Positions 27,921 to 37,290 are shown, counted from the stretch's first letter. The stretch is DNA of 64,000 nucleotides from Marinilabiliales bacterium (GCA_002869385.1 PKTB01000021.1:124001-188000), one strand, 5' to 3'. Numbers and translations are program-made. Notes: a model not told the origin generated them from the letters alone.

Positions 27921-29159
27921 TTATTTATGTCTTTTCTTTCTTGACAAATCTTTTGGTTCAAGAGCTAACTGGTCACCTCTTAATAAAGCTGCAACACCTT
28001 CGTTTTCGTTTGCTTCTTTACAATCAACACAATTACACTCATCAACATAATCATTTGGCTCTGTATATGTAGTAATTACACCTTCGAAATTACGTAATAC
28101 AACTTTACTTGGGCTCTGTGAAATTATATAATTTGGCATAACCGGTGTTTTTCCACCACCACCAGGAGCGTCAACAACAAATGTTGGTACAGCATAACCA
28201 GAAGTATGTCCGCGAAGATTTTCAATTATCTCAACTCCTTTTGAAACTGGAGTTCTAAAATGCTTCAAGCCCATTGATAGGTCGCATTGGTAAATATAAT
28301 ATGGTCGAACACGAATCTTTACTAAATCGTGAACCAGTTTTTTCATTGTATGAACACAATCATTCACTCCACGCAATAATACAGATTGATTTCCTAATGG
28401 GACACCAACATTTGCAAGTTTTGCACACGCTTCTGCCGCTTCAGGAGTAACTTCTTTTGAGTGATTAAAATGTGTATTCAGCCAAATCGGATGATATTTA
28501 CTCAACATTTTTACTAAATCATCAGTGATACGCTGTGGACAAACAACAGGAACTCTTGTTCCAAGTCTGATAATCTCTACGTGAGGAATCTCTCTTAAGC
28601 GTTTAATAATAGATTCTAACATTTTGTCAGAAACCATTAATGCATCACCACCTGATAATAGCACGTCGCGAACCTGAGGTGTTTTTGCAATATAATCAAT
28701 TGCTCTTTGGATTCTTTCCGAAGGAGATTCATGGTCAGTCTGGCCTGCAAAACGACGACGTGTACAATGGCGACAATACATTGAACACATATCAGTAATA
28801 AGGAAAAGAACTCTGTCTGGATATCTGTGAGTTAATCCAGGAACAGGAGAATCTTCATCCTCGTGAAGCGGGTCTAATAAATCTGCTGCTGACTTATGTG
28901 TTTCCAAACCACTAGGAATTGCTTGTTTGCGAACAGGGCAATTGCGATCTTCCGGATCTACAAGGCTTAAATAATAAGGAGTAATAGCCATACGTAATGT
29001 CTGCAATGATTTCGCAACACCTTCTTCCTCATCAGGAGTAAGACTAATGTACTTCTTTAATTCATCGAGAGTTTCTATTCTATTTTTTACCTGCCATTTC
29101 CAATCGTTCCATTGTTCATCAGTAACATTCGGGAACATCTTTTTTCTACCTTCGTTCAT
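27921..29159 (-). CDS. kamA: Lysine 2,3-aminomutase
   Basis: 412 residues, full length. The radical SAM cluster motif is in CSMYCRHCTRRR (Cx3Cx2C), LSGGDALMVSD is the glycine block, and QPVLLRGVNDCV-like (here NQSVLLRGVNDCV) and PYYIYQCDLSMGLKHFRTP follow. The PLP-binding block is VVDAPGGGGKTPVMPNY, and a Cys-rich C-terminal zinc region, CNCVDCKE, closes it. It converts L-lysine to L-beta-lysine, the first step of the pathway. It lies 15 bases after the second kdd. Confidence 0.95.
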   Translation of the reverse strand: MNEGRKKMFPNVTDEQWNDWKWQVKNRIETLDELKKYISLTPDEEEGVAKSLQTLRMAITPYYLSLVDPEDRNCPVRKQAIPSGLETHKSAADLLDPLHEDEDSPVPGLTHRYPDRVLFLITDMCSMYCRHCTRRRFAGQTDHESPSERIQRAIDYIAKTPQVRDVLLSGGDALMVSDKMLESIIKRLREIPHVEIIRLGTRVPVVCPQRITDDLVKMLSKYHPIWLNTHFNHSKEVTPEAAEACAKLANVGVPLGNQSVLLRGVNDCVHTMKKLVHDLVKIRVRPYYIYQCDLSMGLKHFRTPVSKGVEIIENLRGHTSGYAVPTFVVDAPGGGGKTPVMPNYIISQSPSKVVLRNFEGVITTYTEPNDYVDECNCVDCKEANENEGVAALLRGDQLALEPKDLSRKKRHK

Positions 29160-29174
29160 CTTTATTAAACAATT

Positions 29175-30308
29175 TTAAACATATAATTTTTCAAATAAGG
29201 CTCTAATCTCAGGAGATTCTCTAAGAATACTCAAAGTTAGGTTTGCATGACCTTTAGCATATCCATTCCCTACAATAAGATTAATATCTTTGCCAATACC
29301 TTCAGCACCTAAAGCAGCCTTTGTAAATGAAGTTGCCATTGAGAAGAAATATATCAGCCCTTGTCCTTTTGTAATTAAAATGGATGTCATTTCTGTACTT
29401 GGGACATTAACATTATTGATAACTACTTCACAACCACGCTCACCTGTAATATCTGTTACTCTTTTATAAACATCCATAACATTAGTTGCATCAGCAACAA
29501 TTACATGGTCGGCAAGTTTCATATCTCTGATTCTTTGAGCGTTCTCTTCGGAATACTCTACAACTATAACCTTACCATAAGGACCTACATTTTTCTTGGC
29601 TTGATAGCAACACAAAACTCCTGATTTTCCACCACCACCAATAATACAAACTGTATCACCTTCTTTAACCAACCTATTTACTTGTGCAGGAGCTCCTGCA
29701 ACATCAAGAGCTGCCAGAGCAAGTTTTTCAGGAATATCCTCAGGCAAAATTGCAAAAATTCCACTTTCAAATAAGATTGCCTGTCCTTTTACATCAACCT
29801 GATCGTTATTTGCTTCAAGCTTAACAATCTCGTCAAGTTTTAAAGGAGTTAATGACAAAGAGACAAGTGTTGCAATTTTATGTACTACTTTTAATCTTTT
29901 ATCAGGAAAATTTGGTCCAATTTCTCTAACTATCCCTATTAACATTCCTCCTGAACCAGTTACAGGATTTTGCATTTTACCTCTTTCGTCAACGATTGAG
30001 GTAATCATTTCCTTCATTTTATCCGGATCTGCATCACAAGATTGTTTTATTTGAGTATAACTTGCTGAATCAATATTCAGAGTTATAACATCAATTAAAA
30101 CTTCATTATCATAAACAATCATTGTGTTATCCAACTTCTGAGCCGGTTGTGGAAGTGTTCCTTTCGGCTCAAGAACTCTGTGAGTTCCAAATCTGCATCC
30201 TTTTTCCATTCCGAATACTTTAATAAAGTGACCTTTCCCCTTTAAACCACTTTGAATTATTTTAAAAGAATCAGATTGTTCCTTTGGGGAATCCAATCTG
30301 ACTCTCAA
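29175..30308 (-). CDS. L-erythro-3,5-diaminohexanoate dehydrogenase paralog (second copy)
   Basis: 377 residues from the ATG at 30308; an alternative ATG at 30209 (MEKGCRFGTHRVLEPKG) matches the start of the neighbouring Kdd better and gives 344. It shares with Kdd the GSGGMLIGIV block, the NAD-binding IIGGGGKSGVLCCYQAKK, NNVNVPSTEMTSIL and FFSMATSFTKAALGAEG. It is clearly diverged from the other copy. Either both subunits form one enzyme, or this one uses a different substrate or cofactor. Pairs of kdd-like genes in lysine clusters are not unknown, but the role of the second is unclear to me. Confidence 0.8.
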   Translation of the reverse strand: MRVRLDSPKEQSDSFKIIQSGLKGKGHFIKVFGMEKGCRFGTHRVLEPKGTLPQPAQKLDNTMIVYDNEVLIDVITLNIDSASYTQIKQSCDADPDKMKEMITSIVDERGKMQNPVTGSGGMLIGIVREIGPNFPDKRLKVVHKIATLVSLSLTPLKLDEIVKLEANNDQVDVKGQAILFESGIFAILPEDIPEKLALAALDVAGAPAQVNRLVKEGDTVCIIGGGGKSGVLCCYQAKKNVGPYGKVIVVEYSEENAQRIRDMKLADHVIVADATNVMDVYKRVTDITGERGCEVVINNVNVPSTEMTSILITKGQGLIYFFSMATSFTKAALGAEGIGKDINLIVGNGYAKGHANLTLSILRESPEIRALFEKLYV

Positions 30309-30336
30309 ATCTTACAAATTCTAAAATAACTATTTA

Positions 30337-31380
30337 CTAAGCGTAAAGTTCAGTAAATATTTTTCTTAATTTTTCACTTTCTTCTAATAATGAAAGAGTG
30401 ATTTCTGCGTGACCTTTTGTGTAACCGTTTCCAACAATCATTGTAACATCACTTCCAACACCTTCAGCTCCTAAAGCAGCTTTAGTAAATGAAGTAGCCA
30501 TTGAGAAGAAGTATACTAAGCCTGTATCTTTTGTTGTAAGTATACTTGTCATTTCAGTATCAGGAATATTTACATTATTGATACAAATGTCAGCCATTTC
30601 ACCGTTTGTGTATTCTTCCATTTTCTCTAATACCGGAACTGGTTGAGTAGCATCACCCGAGAAAACATGATCACAGAATCCTAGGTCAATAAGACGTTTT
30701 GTACTTCTCTCGCTATGGCACATACCGATAACTTTACCTGTTACACCAGCACGTTTTTTAGCTTCGTAGCAACATAACATACCTGATTTTCCACCTGCAC
30801 CAATAATAAGAACTGTATCACCAGGCTTAACTAATTTAGCAGTTTGAGCTGGAGCTCCTGCAACGTCAAGTGCTGATAGAACAAGACCTTCTGGCATTCC
30901 CTCAGGAATTTTTGCATAAATACCTGATTCAAAAAGAATAGCTTTCCCATCAATATCAACTTGGTCAATATCAGGACGAATATCTTTAATTTTATCGATA
31001 CGAAGTGGTGTTAATGATAAAGAAACAAGAGTTGCAATTTTATCACCTTCTTTAAGGTCAATTTTTCCTTTTAGTGCGTCACCAATTTTCTCAACAACAC
31101 CTAAAAGCATACCACCTGAACCTGTAACCGGGTTACGATGTTTTCCTTGCTTCTCAACAATACCCATCATAATCTCAGCAATTTTAGCTTTATCGCCTTG
31201 AGCTTGCTCTTCGATTTGTGTAAAACTTGCTGAATCAATATTTAAAGTTGTAACATCGATCAAGATTTCGTTATCATAAATCTCATCCATGTTATTATCA
31301 ATTTTATTTGCTGGTTGTGGTAATACTCCTTGAGGTTCAATTACTCTGTGTAATCCGTACTTGTTTCCTTTTTTTTGCAT
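30337..31380 (-). CDS. kdd: L-erythro-3,5-diaminohexanoate dehydrogenase
   Basis: 347 residues. The Rossmann block is VLIIGAGGKSGMLCCYEAKKR, with GSGGMLLGVVEKIGD, GDATQPVPVLEKM and the C-terminal FFSMATSFTKAALGAEGVGS. It oxidatively deaminates 3,5-diaminohexanoate to 5-amino-3-oxohexanoate with NAD(P)+. Placed between kce and the second copy, gaps of 33 and 28 bases, it is clearly in the same operon. Confidence 0.92.
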   Translation of the reverse strand: MQKKGNKYGLHRVIEPQGVLPQPANKIDNNMDEIYDNEILIDVTTLNIDSASFTQIEEQAQGDKAKIAEIMMGIVEKQGKHRNPVTGSGGMLLGVVEKIGDALKGKIDLKEGDKIATLVSLSLTPLRIDKIKDIRPDIDQVDIDGKAILFESGIYAKIPEGMPEGLVLSALDVAGAPAQTAKLVKPGDTVLIIGAGGKSGMLCCYEAKKRAGVTGKVIGMCHSERSTKRLIDLGFCDHVFSGDATQPVPVLEKMEEYTNGEMADICINNVNIPDTEMTSILTTKDTGLVYFFSMATSFTKAALGAEGVGSDVTMIVGNGYTKGHAEITLSLLEESEKLRKIFTELYA

Positions 31381-31413
31381 TTCTAAAAAATATTAAATTG
31401 TTATCTAATTCTG

Positions 31414-32238
31414 TTAAATTGCTTTAAGTCCTAAAATTTCTCTTGCTTCGGCTGGTGTGGCTATCTGGCGGCCTAATTCCTTCGCCATTCTTACAACTTT
31501 TTCTACCAACTCGCCATTTGATTTTGCTAAAACTCCTTTCGAAAGAAAAACATTATCTTCGAAACCAACTCTAACGTGTCCACCATGAATGATTGCAGCC
31601 ATAGCTAATTGAAATTCAAATCTTCCAATTCCTGCTACAGTATAAGTTGTTCCTTCAGGTAAACTATCAGCAAGAAATACAAAATCTCTCAATTCGCCTG
31701 TTATCCCACCATTAACACCCATAACAAGGTCAAAGTGCATTGGGTCTTTGATATAAGCTTTTTTGTGTAAGCGAAGAGCCATATCAATCATTGATTTATC
31801 AAAACATTCCAATTCTGGTTTAATGCCTCTTTCAATCATTCTTTCAGCAAAATACTTAATTGTATTCTCAGTATTCATAAAAACTTCATCACCACCAAAA
31901 TTCAAAGTACCACAATCAAGTGTAGCCATTTCAGGATTTAGTTCAGTTGGCTGTAATCTTTCATCATTAGACATACCAACAGCACCACCAGTTGATGGTT
32001 GAATTATTACATCCGGCAATTCTGCTTTAATTGCGTCCATTGCTTCTTTAAATCTACCTTTATCCTGAGTTGGTGTACCATCGTCCCAACGTACATGTAA
32101 GTGGATAATACTTGCACCTGCTTCATAAGCTGATTTTGCTTCACGAACAAGTTCTTCTACAGTATAAGGAACAGCTGGATTGTGCTCTTTTAATACTTCG
32201 GCGCCACAAATTGCAGCTGTGATGATTAGTTTTTCCAT
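31414..32238 (-). CDS. kce: 3-keto-5-aminohexanoate cleavage enzyme (BKACE family)
   Basis: 274 residues. The zinc-binding HLHVR motif lies near residue 46, with STGG, the Glu in ELECFD and GGHVRVGFEDN near the C terminus, all typical of DUF849/BKACE TIM barrels. It condenses 5-amino-3-oxohexanoate with acetyl-CoA to give acetoacetate and L-3-aminobutyryl-CoA. It lies 24 bases after kat and 33 before kdd. Confidence 0.93.
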   Translation of the reverse strand: MEKLIITAAICGAEVLKEHNPAVPYTVEELVREAKSAYEAGASIIHLHVRWDDGTPTQDKGRFKEAMDAIKAELPDVIIQPSTGGAVGMSNDERLQPTELNPEMATLDCGTLNFGGDEVFMNTENTIKYFAERMIERGIKPELECFDKSMIDMALRLHKKAYIKDPMHFDLVMGVNGGITGELRDFVFLADSLPEGTTYTVAGIGRFEFQLAMAAIIHGGHVRVGFEDNVFLSKGVLAKSNGELVEKVVRMAKELGRQIATPAEAREILGLKAI

Positions 32239-32262
32239 AATATAGTTTTTTCAGTTATTCGA

Positions 32263-33507
32263 TTATAAATATTTCTTTAACTCGCCCAATGATTCTTCAA
32301 CCATATTAGCAGCATGAACAAGATCTTCGTCAGTATGACGATATGCAATATACACATGATGATAAGGCTGTAAGAAAACTCCTCTGCGAATTAATTCAGT
32401 ATAAAATGCAGGGCGTAATTTTTTATAATGTTTTTGAGGATCTTTATTAAATGTAATAAATGGCATTAAAGGAGCTCCTGATATTTCAATATCATATTCA
32501 CATTTCTTAGCAATCGATTCTAGTTTCGCTCCAAACATTTCACCTTTTGTTCTAATTGCTCCAAGAATATTATCTCTCTCTAAAATTTCGATTGTTTTAA
32601 GAGCTGCAACTTGTTCTAAACTATTTGGGAAGAAAGTTGAGGATAAGAATACTTTATCAGCAATTACCTTCATATATTCTTCTTTACAAACAACTGCTCC
32701 AATTGGATATCCATTTGCCATAGCTTTTCCAAAAACGGATAAGTCATGAGTAACGCCAAAAACTTTTTGTGCTCCACCTAAATCAAAACGGAAACCGCTT
32801 CTAATTTCATCAAATATTAGGATTGTACCATATTTATCAGCAAGAGCTCTCGCACCTTCTAGGAATCCTGGTTTTGGCATCTGAACTTTCTCAGCAAGTG
32901 GGTGTCCAACAGGTGTTACGATAATTGCTGCCATATCGTCACCATGTTTTTTCATGATATCTTCAAGCTCCTCTAAATCGTTATAATGGAATTCATAAAC
33001 ATCTTCGTAAAGTTTCTCAGGAATACCACCTTTTACTTCCACACACCAATCATGCCATCCGTGATAACCACAGCGAACAATCTTTGTTCTTTCAGTATTA
33101 GCTCTAGCAACACGAATAGCTGTCGTTGTAGCATCAGAACCAGTTTTTACAAAAACTGCCATTTCAGCTGATGGAATCAAATCAATCATTTTTTGTGCTA
33201 ACTGATTTTGAATAGGCTGTGTCAATGAAAAACAGAAACCTTTATTTTGCATCTGCTCAATTACAGCATTATCTATTTCCTCTTCTCTGTGACCAATAAT
33301 GATTGGACCATATGCACAAAGCATATCGATATATTCATTACCATCAACATCTGTAACTTTGCCACCTTTAGCATGGTCGAAGAAAATTGGATATTCTCCC
33401 GGAACAAAGTTATAAGGACGTCTAATCCCTAAAATTGCACCGGGAATTACCTCTAATGCCTCTTTATAGTACTTATCAGTTAAATCTAGTTTTAATTTAT
33501 TTGACAT
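32263..33507 (-). CDS. kat: Class III aminotransferase, probable 3-aminobutyryl-CoA aminotransferase
   Basis: 414 residues, fold type I class III, close in form to glutamate-1-semialdehyde aminomutase. PLP-Lys is in FGKAMANGYPIG; VFVKTGSDATTTAIRVARA and LIFDEIRSGFRF are the other cofactor blocks. In the lysine cluster of Candidatus Cloacimonas a gene of this type (Kat) was shown to be an acyl-CoA beta-transaminase that converts 3-aminobutyryl-CoA to acetoacetyl-CoA. The position directly before kce and the absence of kal in the window support the same role. A glutamate-semialdehyde aminomutase in heme synthesis is less likely here. Confidence 0.75.
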   Translation of the reverse strand: MSNKLKLDLTDKYYKEALEVIPGAILGIRRPYNFVPGEYPIFFDHAKGGKVTDVDGNEYIDMLCAYGPIIIGHREEEIDNAVIEQMQNKGFCFSLTQPIQNQLAQKMIDLIPSAEMAVFVKTGSDATTTAIRVARANTERTKIVRCGYHGWHDWCVEVKGGIPEKLYEDVYEFHYNDLEELEDIMKKHGDDMAAIIVTPVGHPLAEKVQMPKPGFLEGARALADKYGTILIFDEIRSGFRFDLGGAQKVFGVTHDLSVFGKAMANGYPIGAVVCKEEYMKVIADKVFLSSTFFPNSLEQVAALKTIEILERDNILGAIRTKGEMFGAKLESIAKKCEYDIEISGAPLMPFITFNKDPQKHYKKLRPAFYTELIRRGVFLQPYHHVYIAYRHTDEDLVHAANMVEESLGELKKYL

Positions 33508-33531
33508 ATCAGCCTCCTTTTTATTTTAGTT

Positions 33532-34182
33532 TTATGATTTTACAACATAATCAACAAAAATTGCCTGAGTATGAACATTCTCCATAGCAATTTCGCCTGT
33601 TTTAACAATTTCCTGAACCTCAGCAATAACTAAGTCAGTTGCCATAGCAATTAATGGATTAAAGTTTTGAGTAGTACCACGATAGTACAAATTACCTTTT
33701 TCATCAGATATACTAGCTCCTATCAATGCAACATCAGCGCGTAAAGCTTTTTCAAGAAGGAAGTCTTTTCCATCAAGATTAATAACTTGTTTTCCTTCTT
33801 CTGCTACTGTTCCTACCCCAGTTGGAGTTAAAACCCCACCTAGACCGGCGCCACCACATCGAATTCTCTCAGCTAAAGACCCTTGTGGGACGAATTCTAC
33901 TTCAATCTCTTTATTGTTAAATTGTTCAATGGTTGACTTATTTGTTCCAATATGAGAAGTTATTATTTTCTTCACTTGCTTATTGGTGATTAGTTTTCCT
34001 ATCCCTTTATCAGCAAAAGCTGTATCATTACAGATAACAGTTAAATCTTTTACACCAGCTTCAACAAGAGCCTGCATCATTTTATTTGGTGTACCGGCTG
34101 CCATAAAACCACCGATCATAACATGCATTCCGTCTTTAATCTTGCTAACAGCCTCATCCATTGTAATTAACTTTTTACTCAT
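33532..34182 (-). CDS. atoD: CoA-transferase subunit A (acetoacetate/butyrate type)
   Basis: 216 residues, family I CoA-transferase alpha subunit. It has GGFMAAGTPNKMM near residue 23, EFVPQGSLAERIRCGGAGLGG near 95 and the NFNPLIAMATDLVIAE block. It is the promoter-proximal gene of atoD-kat-kce-kdd-kdd2-kamA. Its partner subunit B is encoded about 15 kb away in the other block. No subunit B is present next to it. Confidence 0.9.
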   Translation of the reverse strand: MSKKLITMDEAVSKIKDGMHVMIGGFMAAGTPNKMMQALVEAGVKDLTVICNDTAFADKGIGKLITNKQVKKIITSHIGTNKSTIEQFNNKEIEVEFVPQGSLAERIRCGGAGLGGVLTPTGVGTVAEEGKQVINLDGKDFLLEKALRADVALIGASISDEKGNLYYRGTTQNFNPLIAMATDLVIAEVQEIVKTGEIAMENVHTQAIFVDYVVKS

Positions 34183-34266
34183 CAGTCTATGTTTTAATTT
34201 GTATTCGTGATTACTTCGTAATTCACATCTAATTTTTTATAGAATTTATTGCGAAATAAAATTTTT

Positions 34267-34274
34267 CAAATGTA
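34267..34274 (-). promoter_or_regulatory. -7 box for the atoD-kamA unit
   Basis: TACATTTG on the minus strand, 84 bases before the atoD ATG. The longer leader leaves room for control, but no riboswitch fold was recognised in it. Confidence 0.4.
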
Positions 34275-34418
34275 TATTAATTAGCTGTAAAAAAAAAATA
34301 ATTAAATCATAATTAAACATACTTTAAGACATATAAAAATTCTACACTTTAGCGCACAATAAAATCGCATTTCAATGTAATTTTAGGGATAGTTTTACAG
34401 TACTAATTTGTCTTTTAT

Positions 34419-34426
34419 TATCTTTG
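34419..34426 (+). promoter_or_regulatory. -7 box abutting the glycosyltransferase start
   Basis: TATCTTTG lies only 4 bases before the GTG at 34431. With the usual distance to the start of transcription, the mRNA would be leaderless or nearly so. Confidence 0.4.
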
Positions 34427-34430
34427 TAAT

Positions 34431-35192
34431 GTGAAAAACCTAAGTATTGTCATAATTACTAAAAACGAAGAGCAAAACATTGCAAAATGTCTTGACTCAA
34501 TAAAAGACTTAAGTGATGACATAATTGTAGTAGATTCCGGGTCTGAAGATGATACTGAAAATATATGCAAAAAGTATAATTTGACGTTTGTTTTTAACGA
34601 GTTTGAAGACTATAGCTCGCAAAAGAATTTTGGCAACAATTTAGCAGTTAACAACTACATTTTGTCTATCGATGCAGACGAAGTATTATCTCTGGAGCTC
34701 AAGCGTTCAATAATTGAATTAGATTTTGATGAAGATTCAAATATTGCATATTCAAATAATCGGTTAAATTTCCATTGTGGCAAACCTATAAAACATGGTG
34801 GTTGGTATCCTGATAAAAAAATCAGAATTTGGAATAAAAATTACGGTAGATGGGAAGGTAAAATTCATGAAGAATTACTCTTTGCTTAGAAGCCTAAAAC
34901 TTTTCATTTAAATGGGGACCTATTACACTACACATATCACTCTCGAGAAGAACACATTAAGCAAGCATTGAAATTCAGTCGTCTCAACGCTGAAAAAGAC
35001 TTTAACGATGGAAAGAAAACCAACTATCTTGCAGCATATCTAAGCTCTTGTTTTAGATTTATTTCTGTTTTTATCTTCAAATTAGGCTTTTTAGACGGTA
35101 AAACAGGTTTTTTTATCGCTCAAACCACTTCACGTGCAACCTTTTTACGTAAAACAGAGTTAATAAAGTTGAATAGAAATACAAAAAAATAA
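34431..35192 (+). CDS. Family 2 glycosyltransferase (WaaE/KdtX-like), interrupted by one TAG
   Basis: The full frame has 254 codons from GTG 34431 with TAG at 34887-34889 (codon 153). Residues 1-100 are a GT-A fold: SIVIITKNEEQNIAKCLDSI, then DIIVVDSGSEDDT and LSIDADEVLS as the metal-binding DxD. KHGGWYPDKKIRIWN and KIHEELLF follow, as in LPS core glycosyltransferases of the WaaE type. After the stop the expected continuation KPKTFHLNGDLLHYT runs in the same frame. Homologous proteins have an acidic or similar residue here, so GAG to TAG is the simplest origin. Probably acts in lipopolysaccharide or exopolysaccharide synthesis. Confidence 0.8.
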
Positions 35193-35197
35193 TTGTA

Positions 35198-35231
35198 TTT
35201 GACCATTAATTAAAAATATGTTTTAATTTTG
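35198..35231 (+). promoter_or_regulatory. Promoter of the choice-of-anchor T9SS gene
   Basis: TTTG (35198-35201), a 22-base spacer and TAATTTTG (35224-35231) lie 48 bases before the ATG at 35280. Confidence 0.5.
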
Positions 35232-35279
35232 TGGCAAAAGGAGAAATTTTATTTAAATACTAATTAAAAGTTAATTGTT

Positions 35280-37229
35280 ATGAGAAAATTTACTATTTTA
35301 TTAAGTTTAGTTCTTCTCGCTTCACTTGCAATGGCACAGGTAAATATGAAATACCAGACTGAAGCAACAAAAGCAGAAAAAACTAAAAAAGTACAAACCG
35401 TAAAAGCTGACCCTTTATGGGAAGTAACTTTTGAAGAAGCTACTCCGGTATGGACATTTGGTCAGAATGAAGGTACAAAAACATGGGCTGTATCTGATAC
35501 AACTCCAGACAACGGATTTACATACGACGTTGATGGTGACGGTACTCCAGAACCAACTCCACCACTTTGGTTATACATGGGTTGGAAATATGTTCATGAT
35601 TATTCTGTTTCTGGTGGGAACTTTGCTTGGATTGATGGAATTTCTGACCTTTTAGGTCTTTCAACTGCTGAAATTTTAGATTCTTACATTCAGTTTGATG
35701 GAATTGACTTAACAGGTGTTACTAATCCAAAACTTACATTCTACCAAGATTACAAAGCATTAAACACTGCTTATTCTTATCTTGATTTCAGTGTTGATGG
35801 TGGTACTACTTGGACAAGTGTTCAAATTAACGAAGACGTTGAAGGTAACGCTTATGGTGAAGATTATTTTGAGTTCGTAGCAACTCCTTATATTGCTGAC
35901 GAAGGTGACGTTTCTATCAGATTCAGATGGCAAACAACTGCTGCTGAAATTGGTGGTTATGGTTACGGATGGCAAATTGACGATATTCAAATTGTTGATA
36001 ACCCAGATTATGACATGAAGTATATCCACGGTGTGATGAACTTCTTCGAGTATTATGATTACACTGATCCTGAGTATGCTCCATATTATCACATTTCTTC
36101 TCACTATGGTAACCTACCAGCAATGCAGTATGACTATGACGGAGCTTTATCATGGTTTAACGTATGTGTTGAAAATAAAGGTAATATCACTGTTGCACCA
36201 GACGTAACAGTTGAAGTACTTGATCCTGAAATGAACAGCATATTTACAAACACTGTTACAGGAAATGAATTAGCTACAGCTGAGAAAGATACTGTTGACT
36301 TAATTGAAACAGACTTTGCTTTAGGTACTGACCCAGCTCCTGGAAAGTATACTGTTGTATATAATATTACTATTGACGGACAAGAAGACTTTAATACTGA
36401 CAATAATACTGATACAACTTATTTCATTATCAATGATGACCAATATTTTGGTCGTGACATTGAATCAACTAGCGCATATACAGGTCCTGGCACTTGGTTA
36501 GACGGTGGTGTTGACGGTGAAATGTTTGGAACAGACTTCTTATTCCTATTTGAAGGTGAAGTAACTTCAATGGATGTATTTATTAATGATAATACAACCT
36601 CTGGAACAGCTATCATCGGTCACGTAATGGAATATGATTCTGACACTGAAGATTGGGTTGATGTTGGTACATCATCACTTATTACACTTGATGAATCTAA
36701 TATCGGTAATTGGTTAAATATCGAATTTACTGACCCTGTAATGATTGTTTATGACGAAGGTTATGAGTCAAAAACTTTATTAGCAGCAATTGAATTCTAC
36801 TACAACGACGAAGAGAATGACATTTATGTTGGTTATGACCCAACTGTACCTGTTAGTTCTTGGGGAACAAAATGGAAATTATTAGAAGGTTCTAATGCAG
36901 GAGAATGGATTTCTATTTCTAACTGGAGCCGTGGTGGATTAAATTTACACTTAAACTTTAACGGTTTTGTATGGGGAATGTCAACTCCTCAGCATATCGT
37001 TGATAATATGAATGTGTATCCTAATCCTACTACAGGAATCTTGAATATCGAAGGTATCGAAGGTGCTGATGTTCAAATTCTAAACATGATGGGACAGGTT
37101 GTTGAATCAGTTGAAAACATCAACGAATACAGCCAAATCGACATGTCAAACTACGCTAATGGAACATACTTCCTAAGAGCATTAGTTGACGGTAATGTTG
37201 TTACAAGAAAAATTAACTTAATGAAGTAA
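35280..37229 (+). CDS. T9SS-secreted protein with choice-of-anchor J-like (jelly-roll) domain
   Basis: 649 residues. Signal peptide 1-19 (MRKFTILLSLVLLASLAMAQ). Residues about 45-245 form a jelly-roll domain: LWEVTFEEATPVWTFGQNEG, YIQFDGIDLTGVTNPKLTFY, YSYLDFSVDGGTTW, YGYGWQIDDIQIVDNPDYD. This is followed by a beta-domain region (about 250-390) and a second beta region to about 570. The T9SS sorting domain starts at MNVYPNPTTGILNIEG and ends VVTRKINLMK. Codon use is more GC-rich and regular than in neighbouring genes, which suggests high expression. Function beyond surface or secreted location is unknown. An intrinsic terminator follows. Confidence 0.82.
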   Translation: MRKFTILLSLVLLASLAMAQVNMKYQTEATKAEKTKKVQTVKADPLWEVTFEEATPVWTFGQNEGTKTWAVSDTTPDNGFTYDVDGDGTPEPTPPLWLYMGWKYVHDYSVSGGNFAWIDGISDLLGLSTAEILDSYIQFDGIDLTGVTNPKLTFYQDYKALNTAYSYLDFSVDGGTTWTSVQINEDVEGNAYGEDYFEFVATPYIADEGDVSIRFRWQTTAAEIGGYGYGWQIDDIQIVDNPDYDMKYIHGVMNFFEYYDYTDPEYAPYYHISSHYGNLPAMQYDYDGALSWFNVCVENKGNITVAPDVTVEVLDPEMNSIFTNTVTGNELATAEKDTVDLIETDFALGTDPAPGKYTVVYNITIDGQEDFNTDNNTDTTYFIINDDQYFGRDIESTSAYTGPGTWLDGGVDGEMFGTDFLFLFEGEVTSMDVFINDNTTSGTAIIGHVMEYDSDTEDWVDVGTSSLITLDESNIGNWLNIEFTDPVMIVYDEGYESKTLLAAIEFYYNDEENDIYVGYDPTVPVSSWGTKWKLLEGSNAGEWISISNWSRGGLNLHLNFNGFVWGMSTPQHIVDNMNVYPNPTTGILNIEGIEGADVQILNMMGQVVESVENINEYSQIDMSNYANGTYFLRALVDGNVVTRKINLMK

Positions 37230-37255
37230 TTCGTTAATAAATAATACTAAAAAGA

Positions 37256-37290
37256 GACTGTTCTCATATTTGAGGACAGTCTTTTTTTTT
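37256..37290 (+). terminator. Intrinsic terminator
   Basis: GACTGTTCTCA and TGAGGACAGTC pair over 11 positions (one G-T) around TATT, followed by nine Ts. It ends the upstream T9SS gene and overlaps the pyrF -33 region. Confidence 0.85.

Noticed and set aside
16502-34182. A hidden kal gene in gaps or overlapping frames
   Set aside because: No gap is large enough apart from those occupied by the heptamer array or short spacers, and no hotdog-fold-like short protein was seen.
34183-34430. Lysine riboswitch or other aptamer in the divergent gap before atoD
   Set aside because: Sequence is AT-rich with long A/T runs and without the conserved G-rich core; only -7 boxes were found.
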